A DNA stretch of 64,000 nucleotides from Alcaligenaceae bacterium (GTDB lineage: Bacteria; Pseudomonadota; Gammaproteobacteria; Burkholderiales; Burkholderiaceae_B): contig JACCER010000017.1 of assembly GCA_013416445.1 (NCBI GenBank), positions 1 through 64,000 of the forward strand, given 5' to 3'. Below the pieces are notes generated by a model. It had not been told where the DNA came from, did no database searches, and saw only the letters and a list, made by a program, of their open reading frames with translations. Positions 52,082 through 61,676 of this stretch are shown in pieces (within the stretch, counting starts at the first letter, position 1; every line of letters begins with the position of its first letter). A program made the translations under genes and the position numbers.

Positions 52082-54265
52082 GTGAGTAGTCAGTTACGTT
52101 ATTGCAATGGCGCCTACGAGGGCGAGCCAGCACAATCTGCGCGCACATGGGGCATGGCGGCTATCGTCGTGCTGCTGACTATTCCAGTTTTGTGGCTTGC
52201 AAGCAGCGATCCAGCCAATGCCGTTCAACTGGGGGCGGGTTACTTGCCCCTGCACTCGGCCATGGAGATCTTTTCCGTGGCGGTGGCCGCCATGATATTT
52301 GTCTTGGGTTGGCACAATATCGGTAATCGCATATCGTGCATTACATTGGTTTTTTCGGCGGCTTTCCTGGCAGTGGGTTTGCTGGACTTGGGCCATTTGC
52401 TGTCGTTGGAGGGCATGCCGGCTTTTATCACCCCCAATTCGCAGTCTAAAGGAGTCTTCTTTTGGCTGGCCGCCCGACTCACGGGTGGGCTGGCGCTGCT
52501 GATGGCGGCTTTGTTGCCATGGTCTTTGGATATCAAGGTTCGACTGCGCTATGTGGCGCTGGCGTTGGCAATAGGCTTGGTCGTGCTGGTTTACTGGCTG
52601 GTGCTATACCACCCTCGGCTACTGCCCGTTATGTTTATCGACGGGCAAGGCCTGACTTCCTGGAAGATACAGGCTGAATATGCCATCGCGGCTATTTATT
52701 TGGTGGCTGCCTGGTTGTTGCTGCGACGCCTGCCAGATCGCAAGGCGGCATATCTGGTGATGGCGGCGGCCATCATGGCGCAAAGCGAAGTTTGCTTTAC
52801 TTTTTATCGGCAGCCTGATGATGTGTCCAATATAATAGGGCATATCTATAAGATGATTGCTTATGTTTATTTGTATAGCGCCTTGGTCGTGCGCAATATC
52901 AAAGAACCTCGCCAGCAACTGCACTGGTTCCAGCAATCGCGACAAGAGCAGCTTGAACACGATACGCTTACGGGCTTGCCCAACCGGGTGCTGGCCTTGC
53001 AGACACTGCATGGCGCCATCCAGGATGCTCGCCGGAACCAACATTCGCTGGCGGTATTGTTTCTTGGCATTGATCAGTTCAAAAAAGTGAACATGACGTT
53101 TGGCCATAGCGTAGGCGATGATGTCATTCAGGCATGTGTAGGCCGCTTGTCTCAGGTCTTGTCAGAGGACAATGTGCTGGCCCGGCAAACCGGCGACGAA
53201 TTCATCATTTTACAAAGGAATATCCTTGACAAGCGCCAGGCTGCCTTGTTGGCCGAAGGGCTGCTGCATCGCATGCGGGTGCCGTTTCATATACAAGGCC
53301 ATGAAATACTGCTCAGCGCAAGCATAGGCATTGCCGTATTTCCCGACGATGAAACCAATGAAAATGGTTTATTGCACAAGGCGCATCTGGCAATGAGCAG
53401 CGTGAAAAAAAGCACACGCAATTCTTACGGGTTTCATACTTTCGACATGGAGGCAGGCTTTCGCGAGCGGCTCATCATGGAAAGCACGCTGCACCATGCC
53501 GTCGACAATGGCGAACTGGCGCTGCACTACCAGCCCAAAGTCAATTTCAGAACAGGGGCGGTGGTGGGCGTCGAGGCGCTGGTCAGATGGGAGCACCCGG
53601 TGCTGGGGCTGGTGCCGCCCGCCAACTTTATTCCTTTGGCGGAAGAAAACGGCTGTATCGGCGCCATAGGCATGTGGGTGCTGAAAGAAGCCTGCAAAGA
53701 AGCACAGCAATGGAGCAAGCAGGGCTTGCAAAGGCCGCGGGTGTCGGTGAACTTGTCGGCGCGGCAGTTTCAGCAACGTTATCTGGCCAGGCATGTCCAA
53801 CAGGTGTTGCACGATACCGGTCTTGACCCCGCCCGTCTCGAACTGGAAATCACTGAAAGCACAGTCATGCAGGATATTGACGCCGCAGTCACTATTTTGG
53901 ATTCGCTTAAAAAGCTGGGCGTAGTGCTTTCCATTGATGATTTTGGCACTGGGTATTCGTCGTTAAGCAGCCTGAAGCGCTTTCCACTGAATGTGCTGAA
54001 AATCGATCGTTCTTTTATCAAGGACGTAACCCATGACACCCATGACGCGGCTATTACCAGGGCCATTATTGCGCTGGCGCGTGGCTTGGGTATGCAGGTG
54101 CTGGCAGAGGGGGTGGAAACACTGGAACAAGCCATGTTCCTGCAGGCTAATGGCTGCGATGAAATGCAGGGTTTTTACTTCAGTCGCCCTGTTTTACCGG
54201 TTGAAATACGCGATATGCTGCATGCCGGCGCGCTCTTGGGCCGTGTAGTGAACTGGCGCGATTAA
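52082..54265 (+). CDS. Membrane c-di-GMP phosphodiesterase: MASE3-like sensor, GGDEF and EAL domains
   Basis: A 727-aa protein. Residues 25-275 form a MASE3-type membrane sensor of about seven helices (LPLHSAMEIFSVAVAAMIFV, VGLLDLGHLLSLEGMPAF). Residues 290-450 are a GGDEF domain whose active-site motif is degenerate (RQTGDEF). Residues 460-715 are an EAL domain with EALVRWEHP, VNLSARQF, IDDFGTGYSSL and LAEGVET, the residues needed to cleave c-di-GMP. It most likely degrades c-di-GMP, with the GGDEF part as a regulatory site. It starts with GTG at 52082, with no good ribosome site. Confidence 0.9.
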   Translation: MSSQLRYCNGAYEGEPAQSARTWGMAAIVVLLTIPVLWLASSDPANAVQLGAGYLPLHSAMEIFSVAVAAMIFVLGWHNIGNRISCITLVFSAAFLAVGLLDLGHLLSLEGMPAFITPNSQSKGVFFWLAARLTGGLALLMAALLPWSLDIKVRLRYVALALAIGLVVLVYWLVLYHPRLLPVMFIDGQGLTSWKIQAEYAIAAIYLVAAWLLLRRLPDRKAAYLVMAAAIMAQSEVCFTFYRQPDDVSNIIGHIYKMIAYVYLYSALVVRNIKEPRQQLHWFQQSRQEQLEHDTLTGLPNRVLALQTLHGAIQDARRNQHSLAVLFLGIDQFKKVNMTFGHSVGDDVIQACVGRLSQVLSEDNVLARQTGDEFIILQRNILDKRQAALLAEGLLHRMRVPFHIQGHEILLSASIGIAVFPDDETNENGLLHKAHLAMSSVKKSTRNSYGFHTFDMEAGFRERLIMESTLHHAVDNGELALHYQPKVNFRTGAVVGVEALVRWEHPVLGLVPPANFIPLAEENGCIGAIGMWVLKEACKEAQQWSKQGLQRPRVSVNLSARQFQQRYLARHVQQVLHDTGLDPARLELEITESTVMQDIDAAVTILDSLKKLGVVLSIDDFGTGYSSLSSLKRFPLNVLKIDRSFIKDVTHDTHDAAITRAIIALARGLGMQVLAEGVETLEQAMFLQANGCDEMQGFYFSRPVLPVEIRDMLHAGALLGRVVNWRD

Positions 54266-54287
54266 GCGCCTTGTCGTAAGGCCGTTT

Positions 54288-54322
54288 TGTCGGATTAGCG
54301 CCGCTAGGCGCGTAATCCGACA
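54288..54322. repeat. REP-like palindrome, copy 2
   Basis: The most perfect copy: TGTCGGATTA-GCGCC, loop GCTA, GGCGC-G-TAATCCGACA. It lies between the converging ends of the EAL protein and yceI genes, where it can act as a bidirectional stem-loop. Confidence 0.8.
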
Positions 54323-54350
54323 CAATCGCGCTGTAAAGGAATAACGCTGA

Positions 54351-54941
54351 TTATTTTTGTATGGCTTCGATCTGGATCAGCAAACGAACATCGTCTGGTA
54401 TGGCTTTGTCTATGCCCCAGGTCATGCCCCATTGACTGCGCTTGATCGTGGTTTCGAAATCGCCGCCGCAAATATGCACTTTCATGCGCGCGTTGTCGTA
54501 GCAGTTGAAGTTGCTGGCGGTTAGCGTGACGGGTGCTGTTTTGCCCAGCAGCGTCAATTCGCCGCTGACGGCTTTCACTTTGTTGCCGTCGAAAGTAAAG
54601 CCGGTGCCTTTGAACTTGGCGGTGGGCGCTTTGGCAACATCAAGGAAATCTTGGTTTTTCAGGTGGGCGTCGAAGCTGGGAATGCCAGAACTGATCGAGT
54701 TGGCGTCTATGGTGATATCGGCCTGGCCGGTGCCGGATTGGCGGTCAAGCACAATAAAGCCATCGACCTGATCAAAGCGTGCACGCGTGGTAGATGTCTT
54801 GGAGTGAACGACTTCGAAGTTGACGAAGGTGTGGGCGGGTTCGATCTCGTAGCGTATGGGCTCGGCGTGAGCAAGGCCGGTAAGCATGCCTGTAGCGGCA
54901 ATAGCGATGGCGATAGGGGTTTTAACGGAAACTAGAGTCAT
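54351..54941 (-). CDS. YceI family periplasmic protein
   Basis: A 196-aa YceI/LipC-fold protein with a signal peptide (ending GLAHA-E near residue 25), YEIEPAHTFVNFEVVHSKTS, QVDGFIVLDRQSGTGQADIT and SQWGMTWGIDKAIPDDVRLL. Members bind polyisoprenoid lipids such as ubiquinone precursors in the periplasm. The ATG at 54941 has AAGGA 8 bases upstream; the longer frame to 55037 has no such site and would bury the signal peptide. Confidence 0.9.
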   Translation of the reverse strand: MTLVSVKTPIAIAIAATGMLTGLAHAEPIRYEIEPAHTFVNFEVVHSKTSTTRARFDQVDGFIVLDRQSGTGQADITIDANSISSGIPSFDAHLKNQDFLDVAKAPTAKFKGTGFTFDGNKVKAVSGELTLLGKTAPVTLTASNFNCYDNARMKVHICGGDFETTIKRSQWGMTWGIDKAIPDDVRLLIQIEAIQK

Positions 54942-55136
54942 GAAAATATCCTTTGATGGGGTGGACTTGCCGCGCTGGGAAGCTGGCTTTGCCTTGGCTT
55001 CCTGTGCGGAGGTAAACCCATTGTGAGGTGTTTTCATGTAGGACTTTTGATTGTTCGCAAATGTTTTACGGGCAGCGGTGGGCCTGTAATGGCTTGAAAC
55101 AGGTGATGGCGCCGATATGCTTATATGGCTGTCAAA

Positions 55137-55736
55137 TTACGAGTAAACGATTAATTCGGGGTGATCGGCACTGGCCAGGATTTTCCTTACGCGTTCCTGC
55201 CATATTTCGCCAAAATTGCCGCGCTCTTCAGTTGTGGCTGTGCCGGCAAGTATGCGTTGCAGCAAGGGCATGGCCGTGGGGTCGCCGGGCACGATCCTGG
55301 CGTTATAGCTCACCGTGACCTTGGCGCCTGTGTCGCGGCGTTGAAACTGGATATCGCCGGCTATGGGGGCATTGAATGACAGCAAGTTGCGGCGGTCGTG
55401 CTGCCCTGCCAAGCCTTTGAAGCCAGTATCGACCGTGGCGCCGGTAATCAGGCTGACTACATTGGCCATGACGCCGGTAACGCCGTTTAATTGGTCGTCG
55501 CGAAACGCCACGCTGATATCGCCGCGCTGGGGGTGTTCAGTGCCGTACAGATGTTTAAGTGCCTTGATGGTCATCAGGTAGGCGCCCGCTACGGTGGGGC
55601 AAGAGTGGCCAGCCAGCTTGACGGCATCGGTGTATGAGTAGTTGATCAGGCCTTGGTCGCTAGCACCCAGTATGTCTGCCAGTGGGTCTTGCAGGGTGAT
55701 CTTGATGGCGCTTTCGAAAAAAGAGGGGTAGTTCAT
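55137..55736 (-). CDS. FmdE-like family protein
   Basis: A 199-aa cytosolic protein. AVKLAGHSCPTVAGAYLMTI near residue 40 resembles the His/Cys metal site of FmdE (formylmethanofuran dehydrogenase subunit E-like) proteins; RGDISVAFRDDQLNGVTGVM and the region following also fit. The function in non-methanogens is unknown; a metal-binding role is likely. It is a single gene, not in an operon. Confidence 0.65.
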   Translation of the reverse strand: MNYPSFFESAIKITLQDPLADILGASDQGLINYSYTDAVKLAGHSCPTVAGAYLMTIKALKHLYGTEHPQRGDISVAFRDDQLNGVTGVMANVVSLITGATVDTGFKGLAGQHDRRNLLSFNAPIAGDIQFQRRDTGAKVTVSYNARIVPGDPTAMPLLQRILAGTATTEERGNFGEIWQERVRKILASADHPELIVYS

Positions 55737-55893
55737 GGTGGCTCCGGCTGTGAAAAGGGGGCCGCTGCTTATGGCGGATGGGCTCTTTTACTATACCGGT
55801 GCGCGGCTTCAAGGCGGCAATTGGCCAGATATTGAGTATGGGTAATAGGGGGTGCAGCATAAACAGCATTGACGCGCGCAACAGATAGGGGCA

Positions 55894-55921
55894 TTGTTGG
55901 GGTTGCGGTGGCCATTATGCT
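55894..55921 (+). promoter_or_regulatory. Candidate promoter of acnA
   Basis: TTGTTG (55894-55899), 16-base spacer, TATGCT (55916-55921), 57 bases before the ATG. Confidence 0.35.
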
Positions 55922-55977
55922 AAGGTGGCCAACTAAACCTTCCCAAGCGGGGATATGTTTTTACAGGAGATTGCGTC

Positions 55978-58791
55978 ATGGCTAGTGTTAATACTTTTGG
56001 GTCCCGGAGCGTACTGGATGTCAAGGGCAAGCCTTATGAAATCTTCCGGCTAAGTGCCGTGACCGGGGCGGGCCTCGACGTAGCCAGCTTGCCGTATAGC
56101 CTTAAAATTCTGCTTGAAAACTTGCTGCGTACTGAAAACGGCGGCGACATTACCGCCGATGATATCCGTGCGCTTGCTGGCTGGGACGCCAACGCCCAGC
56201 CCAACCGTGAAATCGCCTTTACGCCTGCCCGCGTGGTCTTGCAAGATTTTACCGGCGTGCCTGCGGTGGTTGATCTGGCTGCCATGCGCGAAGCCATGCG
56301 CGCACTGGGCGGCGACCCTACCCGCATCAACCCACTGGCGCCCGTTGAACTGGTCATCGATCACTCTGTCATTGTCGACGTGTTTGGCTCAAAAAGTGCC
56401 TTTGCAAGCAACGTCGATATCGAATACAGCCGTAATCTTGAACGTTATCAGTTCCTGCGCTGGGGGCAAACAGCCTTCAATGACTTCAAGGTTGTGCCTC
56501 CGGGAACCGGCATTGTGCACCAGGTCAACCTTGAACACCTTTCACGGGTGGTCTTTACACAAGAAACCGATGGTGTAACTGCCGCTTATCCAGATACCTG
56601 TGTGGGCACCGATTCGCATACGCCCATGGTGAACGGGCTGGGCGTTGTGGCCTGGGGCGTGGGCGGTATCGAAGCCGAAGCCGCCATGCTGGGCCAGCCT
56701 ATTTCCATGCTGATACCGCGTGTGGTCGGTTTCAAGCTAACTGGCTCTTTGCCTGAAGGGGCAACCGCCACTGACCTGGTGTTGACGATTACCGAGCGCC
56801 TGCGCCAGCACCGCGTAGTGGGCAAGTTCGTTGAATTCTATGGCCCTGGCGTGGCTGCGGTGCCGCTGGCCAACCGGGCCACCATTGGCAACATGAGCCC
56901 CGAATACGGCTCAACCATCGCCATTTTCCCTATCGACGATGTCACCTTGAACTACATGGAGCTCACCGGCCGTTCGCCCGAACAGATCGCGCTGGTCGAA
57001 GCCTACGCCAAAGAGCAAGGCTTGTGGCATGACCCCGATGTCGAGCTGCGTTATTCCGAACGCCTGGAACTCGACCTTTCCACTGTGGTGCCTTCCATTG
57101 CCGGCCCAAAACGGCCACAAGATCGCATTTCCTTGTCCGATGCCAAGCAGGCATTTCGCGGTGCATTGGCCGCCTTCGTCGACGAACCCGATCAGGCCCA
57201 GCAGGGCTACGACAAGGCCGTTGCCGAATCCTTCCCCGCCTCTGACTCCCCCTCTTATAGCAATTCCGACCGCGGCTCGGCCCAGCCTACCAACCATTTG
57301 GCCGAAGCGCCGGCCAACGGCTCGCGGCGCCGCGAACCTGTTGCCATCACACTCAGCGATGGCAGCAAAGGGCAAGTCGACCACGGTTCGGTGGTCATTG
57401 CAGCCATTACGTCGTGCACCAATACATCCAACCCCACCGTCATGATCGCAGCCGCCTTGTTGGCCAAGCATGCCGTCGAAAAAGGCCTGAGCCGCAAACC
57501 ATGGGTCAAGACCAGTCTGGCGCCGGGGTCGCGGGTCGTCACTGACTACTACGATCGTGCGGGGCTTACTCCTTACCTGGAAGCGCTTGGCTTCAACCTT
57601 GTCGGTTATGGTTGCACTACATGCATTGGTAATTCCGGCCCCCTGATCCCCGAAGTCAGCAAGGCAGTTACTGAGCACGATTTATCGGTGGTGTCGGTGT
57701 TGTCCGGCAATCGCAACTTCGAAGGTCGCATACACGCTGAAGTCAAAATGAATTACCTGATGTCGCCACCCCTGGTGGTCGCGTACGCGCTGGCTGGCAC
57801 CATGGATATCGACTTGTTCAATGACCCGCTGGGCGTCGGTAAAGATGGAAAGCAGGTTTATCTGAAAGATGTCTGGCCAACGGCTGCCGAAGTGGCGGCG
57901 GTAGTTGAATCTTCTATCGTCTCTGATATGTTCAAAAGCGGCTATGCCGACGTGTTCGCCGGCGACGAGCGCTGGCAGCAACTGCCTACGCCCAAGGGCG
58001 ATATTTTCGCCTGGGATGCCGCTTCAACCTATGTGCGGCAGCCACCTTATTTTGAAAACATGCCGCGCGACCCTGTGCCGGTATCCGATATTACCGGTGC
58101 GCGCGTCTTGGCCAAGCTGGGCGATTCGGTTACTACCGACCATATCAGCCCGGCCGGTTCCATTGCCAAAAACTCTCCCGCTGCGGCCTACCTGACCCAG
58201 CACGGCGTTGAACAAAAAGACTTCAATTCTTATGGTTCACGCCGGGGCAACCACGAAGTCATGATCCGCGGCACTTTCGCCAATGTCAGGTTGCGTAACC
58301 AGTTGGCTCCCGATACCGAAGGCGGCTACACGCGCGACTTCACCAAGGCGGATGCGCCGGTTGCGACCATTTTCGATGCTTCGCAAGCGTATTTGGCGGC
58401 CAAGACACCGCTGGTGATATTGGCAGGCAAAGAATACGGCTCCGGGTCATCGCGCGACTGGGCCGCCAAGGGTACGGTATTGCTGGGGGTGGGGGCGGTT
58501 ATTGCCGAATCCTACGAACGCATACACCGCTCGAACTTGCTGGGCATGGGGGTATTGCCTCTACAGTATCCCGAAGGTCAAACCGCCCAAACCCTGGGGC
58601 TGACGGGCGAGGAAGTCTTTGATATTCAAGGCATAACTGCCCTGAATGACGGTGCAACCCCCGCTACGGTCAAGGTCAAGGCAGGCAAGGTCGAGTTCGA
58701 CGCCCTGCTGCGTATCGATACCCCCAGCGAAGCCGCCTATTACCGCCACGGCGGCATCATGCAGTACGTATTGCGTAGTTTGCTGGCGTAA
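55978..58791 (+). CDS. acnA: Aconitate hydratase A
   Basis: A 937-aa aconitase with the cluster-ligand cysteines in [16 protein letters not shown] and [18 protein letters not shown], the substrate segment [20 protein letters not shown], and the C-terminal swivel domain with [16 protein letters not shown]. It converts citrate to isocitrate in the TCA cycle. GGAG lies 7 bases before the start. A Ser/Pro/Asn-rich insert at about residues 405-455 (from [12 protein letters not shown] to [12 protein letters not shown]), between the first and central domains, lengthens it relative to the E. coli enzyme. Confidence 0.97.
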   Translation: MASVNTFGSRSVLDVKGKPYEIFRLSAVTGAGLDVASLPYSLKILLENLLRTENGGDITADDIRALAGWDANAQPNREIAFTPARVVLQDFTGVPAVVDLAAMREAMRALGGDPTRINPLAPVELVIDHSVIVDVFGSKSAFASNVDIEYSRNLERYQFLRWGQTAFNDFKVVPPGTGIVHQVNLEHLSRVVFTQETDGVTAAYPDTCVGTDSHTPMVNGLGVVAWGVGGIEAEAAMLGQPISMLIPRVVGFKLTGSLPEGATATDLVLTITERLRQHRVVGKFVEFYGPGVAAVPLANRATIGNMSPEYGSTIAIFPIDDVTLNYMELTGRSPEQIALVEAYAKEQGLWHDPDVELRYSERLELDLSTVVPSIAGPKRPQDRISLSDAKQAFRGALAAFVDEPDQAQQGYDKAVAESFPASDSPSYSNSDRGSAQPTNHLAEAPANGSRRREPVAITLSDGSKGQVDHGSVVIAAITSCTNTSNPTVMIAAALLAKHAVEKGLSRKPWVKTSLAPGSRVVTDYYDRAGLTPYLEALGFNLVGYGCTTCIGNSGPLIPEVSKAVTEHDLSVVSVLSGNRNFEGRIHAEVKMNYLMSPPLVVAYALAGTMDIDLFNDPLGVGKDGKQVYLKDVWPTAAEVAAVVESSIVSDMFKSGYADVFAGDERWQQLPTPKGDIFAWDAASTYVRQPPYFENMPRDPVPVSDITGARVLAKLGDSVTTDHISPAGSIAKNSPAAAYLTQHGVEQKDFNSYGSRRGNHEVMIRGTFANVRLRNQLAPDTEGGYTRDFTKADAPVATIFDASQAYLAAKTPLVILAGKEYGSGSSRDWAAKGTVLLGVGAVIAESYERIHRSNLLGMGVLPLQYPEGQTAQTLGLTGEEVFDIQGITALNDGATPATVKVKAGKVEFDALLRIDTPSEAAYYRHGGIMQYVLRSLLA

Positions 58792-58859
58792 GGGTCAGCA
58801 CTTTGTACGCCGTTGCTGTGGTGCCGGGCGGCATGGCCTGGCATCTGGTGACGCTGTTT

Positions 58860-58892
58860 GTCGGATTACGCGCCTGGCGGCGCTAATCTGAC
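58860..58892. repeat. REP-like palindrome, copy 3
   Basis: GTCGGATTA-CGCGCC, loop, GGCGC-TAATCTGAC followed by CTACG, 69 bases after the acnA stop. The remaining bases to 59087 hold no recognisable gene. Confidence 0.8.
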
Positions 58893-59087
58893 CTACGCTC
58901 TACGTCCTATGTTGACGAGAAGGATTTTGTTTCATACTGAGACCAGCAGTAAAGAGGCGTCTCGGTGTGCCTGTGGCGGCTTTTGCCAAGGCATTTGCTT
59001 TTGAACGATTTCGTGTCAAGGAAGTGACTGCCTCTGATCAAGTGGCAGGCGTGGTTCTTGATGCAACACAATTAGCCGGTCTGACAC

Positions 59088-60167
59088 ATGGTGTATTTGC
59101 TAACCGCCTTTTTGGTTTCGTTGACCTCGGCACTCATGCTGGTGCGCTATAAACAATTGCACAGCCGCTATGCCGCTGATGGCGATTTGGTGGGGTTGCG
59201 ACAACATCATGTCCCGCCTGTGCCGCGTGTGGGTGGTGTTGCGCTGGCGCTGGCGGTGCTGGCAAGCAGTGTGCCGTTGGCATTTCGGGAGCCCAGTGTA
59301 GTGGCTCCGCTATTGTCGATCTGGATCTGTGCCATGCCCGCATTTTTAGGCGGTTTGGCAGGGGATTTGAGCAAAAAAATACCAGCCAAGCTCCGGTTTG
59401 CCTTTATAGCCGTATCAAGCGTATTGGTGTATGCGGTATTGAATGTGCATCTGACACGTTTGAATATTTTAGGTGTCGACTGGTTGCTGCAGTTTACTGC
59501 GATTTCATTCGTGGCCACGCTTATTGTTATTGGTGGCGCGGTCAGCGCCATCAACATTATTGATGGCTATAACGGTTTGGCTGCTGTGGTGTCGGTTCTG
59601 ATTTTTGCGGGCTTTGCCTATGTAGCATTTTTTTTGGGCGATCGCCTGCTTCTCGTGCTTTCGGTCAGCATGATAGGCGCTATTTGCGGATTCCTGATTT
59701 GGAGTTACCCCAATGGCTTGATCTTTCTTGGCAGTGGAGGTGCTTACTTTATCGGCTACATGGTGGGTGTTGTGGCTTTGCTGCTGCTGGCGCGCCATCC
59801 CAATGTGTCAGCCTGGTTTCCCTTGCTATTGTGTTTCTATCCGGCATTTGAAGCCCTGTATTTCATTTACCGCAAGGCTTGTTCGCGAGGGCGTTCACTC
59901 GCACCCGAACGCGTACATTTACATATGTTGATTTACAAGCGGATCATGCGCTGGGCCGATGTCGGGCCTGGTGAGCGACGCAGCAAAACCCAGCATAACA
60001 CCATGGTGTCACCCTTTTTATGGGTGTTTTCTTCGTTGGCGGGCGTGCCTGCTGTGCTGTTCTGGCGCAATGAGCCTGTGCTGATAGGCTGTGCGGCCTT
60101 GTTCGCCGGCGCCTATATGCTGCTGTACCGGGCATTGCTGCGGTGTCGGATTACACCACAAAAGTAG
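59088..60167 (+). CDS. Undecaprenyl-phosphate N-acetylglucosamine-type 1-phosphate transferase (WecA/WbpL/MraY-like)
   Basis: A 359-aa polytopic enzyme of about ten helices. HHVPPVPRVGGVALALAVLA is the first conserved loop, AFLGGLAGDLSKKIP the second (Asp pair), AINIIDGYNGLAAVVS the third, and ERVHLHMLIYKR the C-terminal His-rich cytoplasmic loop. It links HexNAc-1-phosphate to undecaprenyl phosphate, starting O-antigen, enterobacterial-common-antigen-like or similar glycan synthesis. It stands alone, far from the O-antigen cluster. The start has no clear ribosome site. Confidence 0.9.
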   Translation: MVYLLTAFLVSLTSALMLVRYKQLHSRYAADGDLVGLRQHHVPPVPRVGGVALALAVLASSVPLAFREPSVVAPLLSIWICAMPAFLGGLAGDLSKKIPAKLRFAFIAVSSVLVYAVLNVHLTRLNILGVDWLLQFTAISFVATLIVIGGAVSAINIIDGYNGLAAVVSVLIFAGFAYVAFFLGDRLLLVLSVSMIGAICGFLIWSYPNGLIFLGSGGAYFIGYMVGVVALLLLARHPNVSAWFPLLLCFYPAFEALYFIYRKACSRGRSLAPERVHLHMLIYKRIMRWADVGPGERRSKTQHNTMVSPFLWVFSSLAGVPAVLFWRNEPVLIGCAALFAGAYMLLYRALLRCRITPQK

Positions 60168-60179
60168 CGTAATCCGGCG
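60144..60179. repeat. REP-like palindrome, copy 4 (partial)
   Basis: Stem TCGGATTAC / GTAATCCGG around a loop that includes the stop codon of the WecA-like gene. It shares only the outer arm with the other three copies. Confidence 0.6.
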
Positions 60180-60218
60180 TCCGTATCATGCGGTGTTCAG
60201 GTCTTGAGTGTTGTGAGC

Positions 60219-60695
60219 TTATTTGCGGCGTCGGTACACCAGGGCGATGTGGGCGAATGCAATTTGCAGTTCGCGTGTGCCCGCCTGAAATACGACCGGG
60301 CGACCGCGTGCGGTAAAGCACACCAGGCGTTTGGAAGCCAGCAAGGGAATGAACTTGGCAAACTGGATGTCTTCCCAGGCAACCTCGCGCCGCGTGAGCC
60401 ACGATTGTTCAATACCGCGGTGGGTAATGCTGGTTTGTGAAACCAGCATGTAGCGCGCCAGTACGATCAGGCCAAGAAAGCACAGGATAATGGTGCCGGC
60501 CACGCCTGGGCTGACTGTTTTTCCCACAGGCCCTGCAGCGGTGTACAGAATAAGCATGCCTATCATGGCCAAAATGAGCACAGCCAGTATTTTCAGCCAT
60601 TTGGGCCAGGCCACCCCGTGCAGGGGTAGCGGCCCTATGGTTTCGAATAGTTGCGAGCGTTCTTCTTCAGTGGGAACGAGTCGCGTTGGCAGCAT
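60219..60695 (-). CDS. Hypothetical inner-membrane protein with PH-like C-terminal part
   Basis: A 158-aa protein with an acidic N-terminus, two hydrophobic helices (about 35-58 and 65-87; WLKILAVLILAMIGMLILYT and GTIILCFLGLIVLARYMLV) and a strand-rich C-terminal part (SITHRGIEQSWLTRREVAWE, LVCFTARGRPVVFQAG) typical of small bacterial PH-like proteins. The ATG overlaps the HMG-CoA lyase stop (TAATG), so translation is coupled. No function can be named. Confidence 0.7.
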   Translation of the reverse strand: MLPTRLVPTEEERSQLFETIGPLPLHGVAWPKWLKILAVLILAMIGMLILYTAAGPVGKTVSPGVAGTIILCFLGLIVLARYMLVSQTSITHRGIEQSWLTRREVAWEDIQFAKFIPLLASKRLVCFTARGRPVVFQAGTRELQIAFAHIALVYRRRK

Positions 60696-61606
60696 TACGC
60701 GTTGGCCTTGCGCGCCGCCAGGGCGTTGCCAGCCCGGCTGGACGACTTGTGCCCGATATGGCCGGATATCCATTGCCCGATATCGACGATGGCGTCCAGA
60801 TCTATGCCAGTGTCGATGTCCATGCCGCGCAGCATGTAAAGCACGTCTTCGGTAGCCACGTTGCCGGTTGCCCCTTTGGCATACGGACAGCCGCCCAGGC
60901 CTGCCACGGATGTGTGGAAAATGGAAACGCCAGTCTGCAGGGCCGCCAGGATGTTGGCCAGCGCCTGGCCGTAGGTGTCGTGAAAATGGCCAGAGACACG
61001 GGCGGGATCAACCACCTCGGTAACGGCGCGCATGACCTGCCCCACACGGGCGGCAGTACCCACGCCTATGGTGTCGGCGATGTCGATTTCGTCGCAGCCC
61101 ATTGCCAGGTAGCGCTGGGTGACATCAACCACATTTGCGATAGAGACTTCACCCTGATAAGGGCAGCCCAGCGCGCAACTGATGCTGCCGCGCAAACGCA
61201 GGCCAGCGGCCTTGGCTGCCTGGGCCACGGGTTCAAAGCGGGCAACCGATTCGGCAATCGAGCAGTTGATGTTTTTTTGCGAGAATGCTTCGCTGGCCGC
61301 ACCGAAAATAACGACTTCGTCGATGCCGGCGGCCAGTGCGGCTTCGAAGCCGCGCAGGTTGGGTGTAAGCGCTGAATAAATGGAGCCCGGCCTGCGTTGT
61401 ATGCCCGCCATGACATCGGCCCCGTCGGCCATTTGTGGCACCCACTTGGGCGATACAAAAGAAACGGCTTCAACATTGGGCACACCTGCTTGCGACAGGC
61501 GGTCGACCAGCTCGATTTTTATGGAAGTGGCGATGAATTCTTTTTCGTTTTGCAGTCCGTCGCGCGGAGATACTTCGACTATTTTGACTTTCGTTGGCAA
61601 AGGCAT
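60695..61606 (-). CDS. Hydroxymethylglutaryl-CoA lyase
   Basis: A 303-aa TIM-barrel lyase with KIVEVSPRDGLQNEKEF at the N-terminus and the active-site signature SVAGLGGCPYAKGATGN holding the catalytic Cys. SGHFHDTYGQALANIL provides metal-binding His residues. It cleaves HMG-CoA to acetyl-CoA and acetoacetate in leucine breakdown. AGGA lies 9 bases before the ATG at 61606; the longer frame to 61642 is rejected. No other leucine-pathway genes are near. Confidence 0.95.
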   Translation of the reverse strand: MPLPTKVKIVEVSPRDGLQNEKEFIATSIKIELVDRLSQAGVPNVEAVSFVSPKWVPQMADGADVMAGIQRRPGSIYSALTPNLRGFEAALAAGIDEVVIFGAASEAFSQKNINCSIAESVARFEPVAQAAKAAGLRLRGSISCALGCPYQGEVSIANVVDVTQRYLAMGCDEIDIADTIGVGTAARVGQVMRAVTEVVDPARVSGHFHDTYGQALANILAALQTGVSIFHTSVAGLGGCPYAKGATGNVATEDVLYMLRGMDIDTGIDLDAIVDIGQWISGHIGHKSSSRAGNALAARKANA

Positions 61607-61676
61607 GGAAATGTTCCTTGGTTGGCTTGCCAGTAATCGCAAGCATCATAAAATGAGTAACTATAAATAATACCTG

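Noticed and set aside
56911-57678. 255-codon minus-strand frame opposite acnA
   Set aside because: Covered by the aconitase frame, whose iron-sulfur and substrate motifs are unmistakable.
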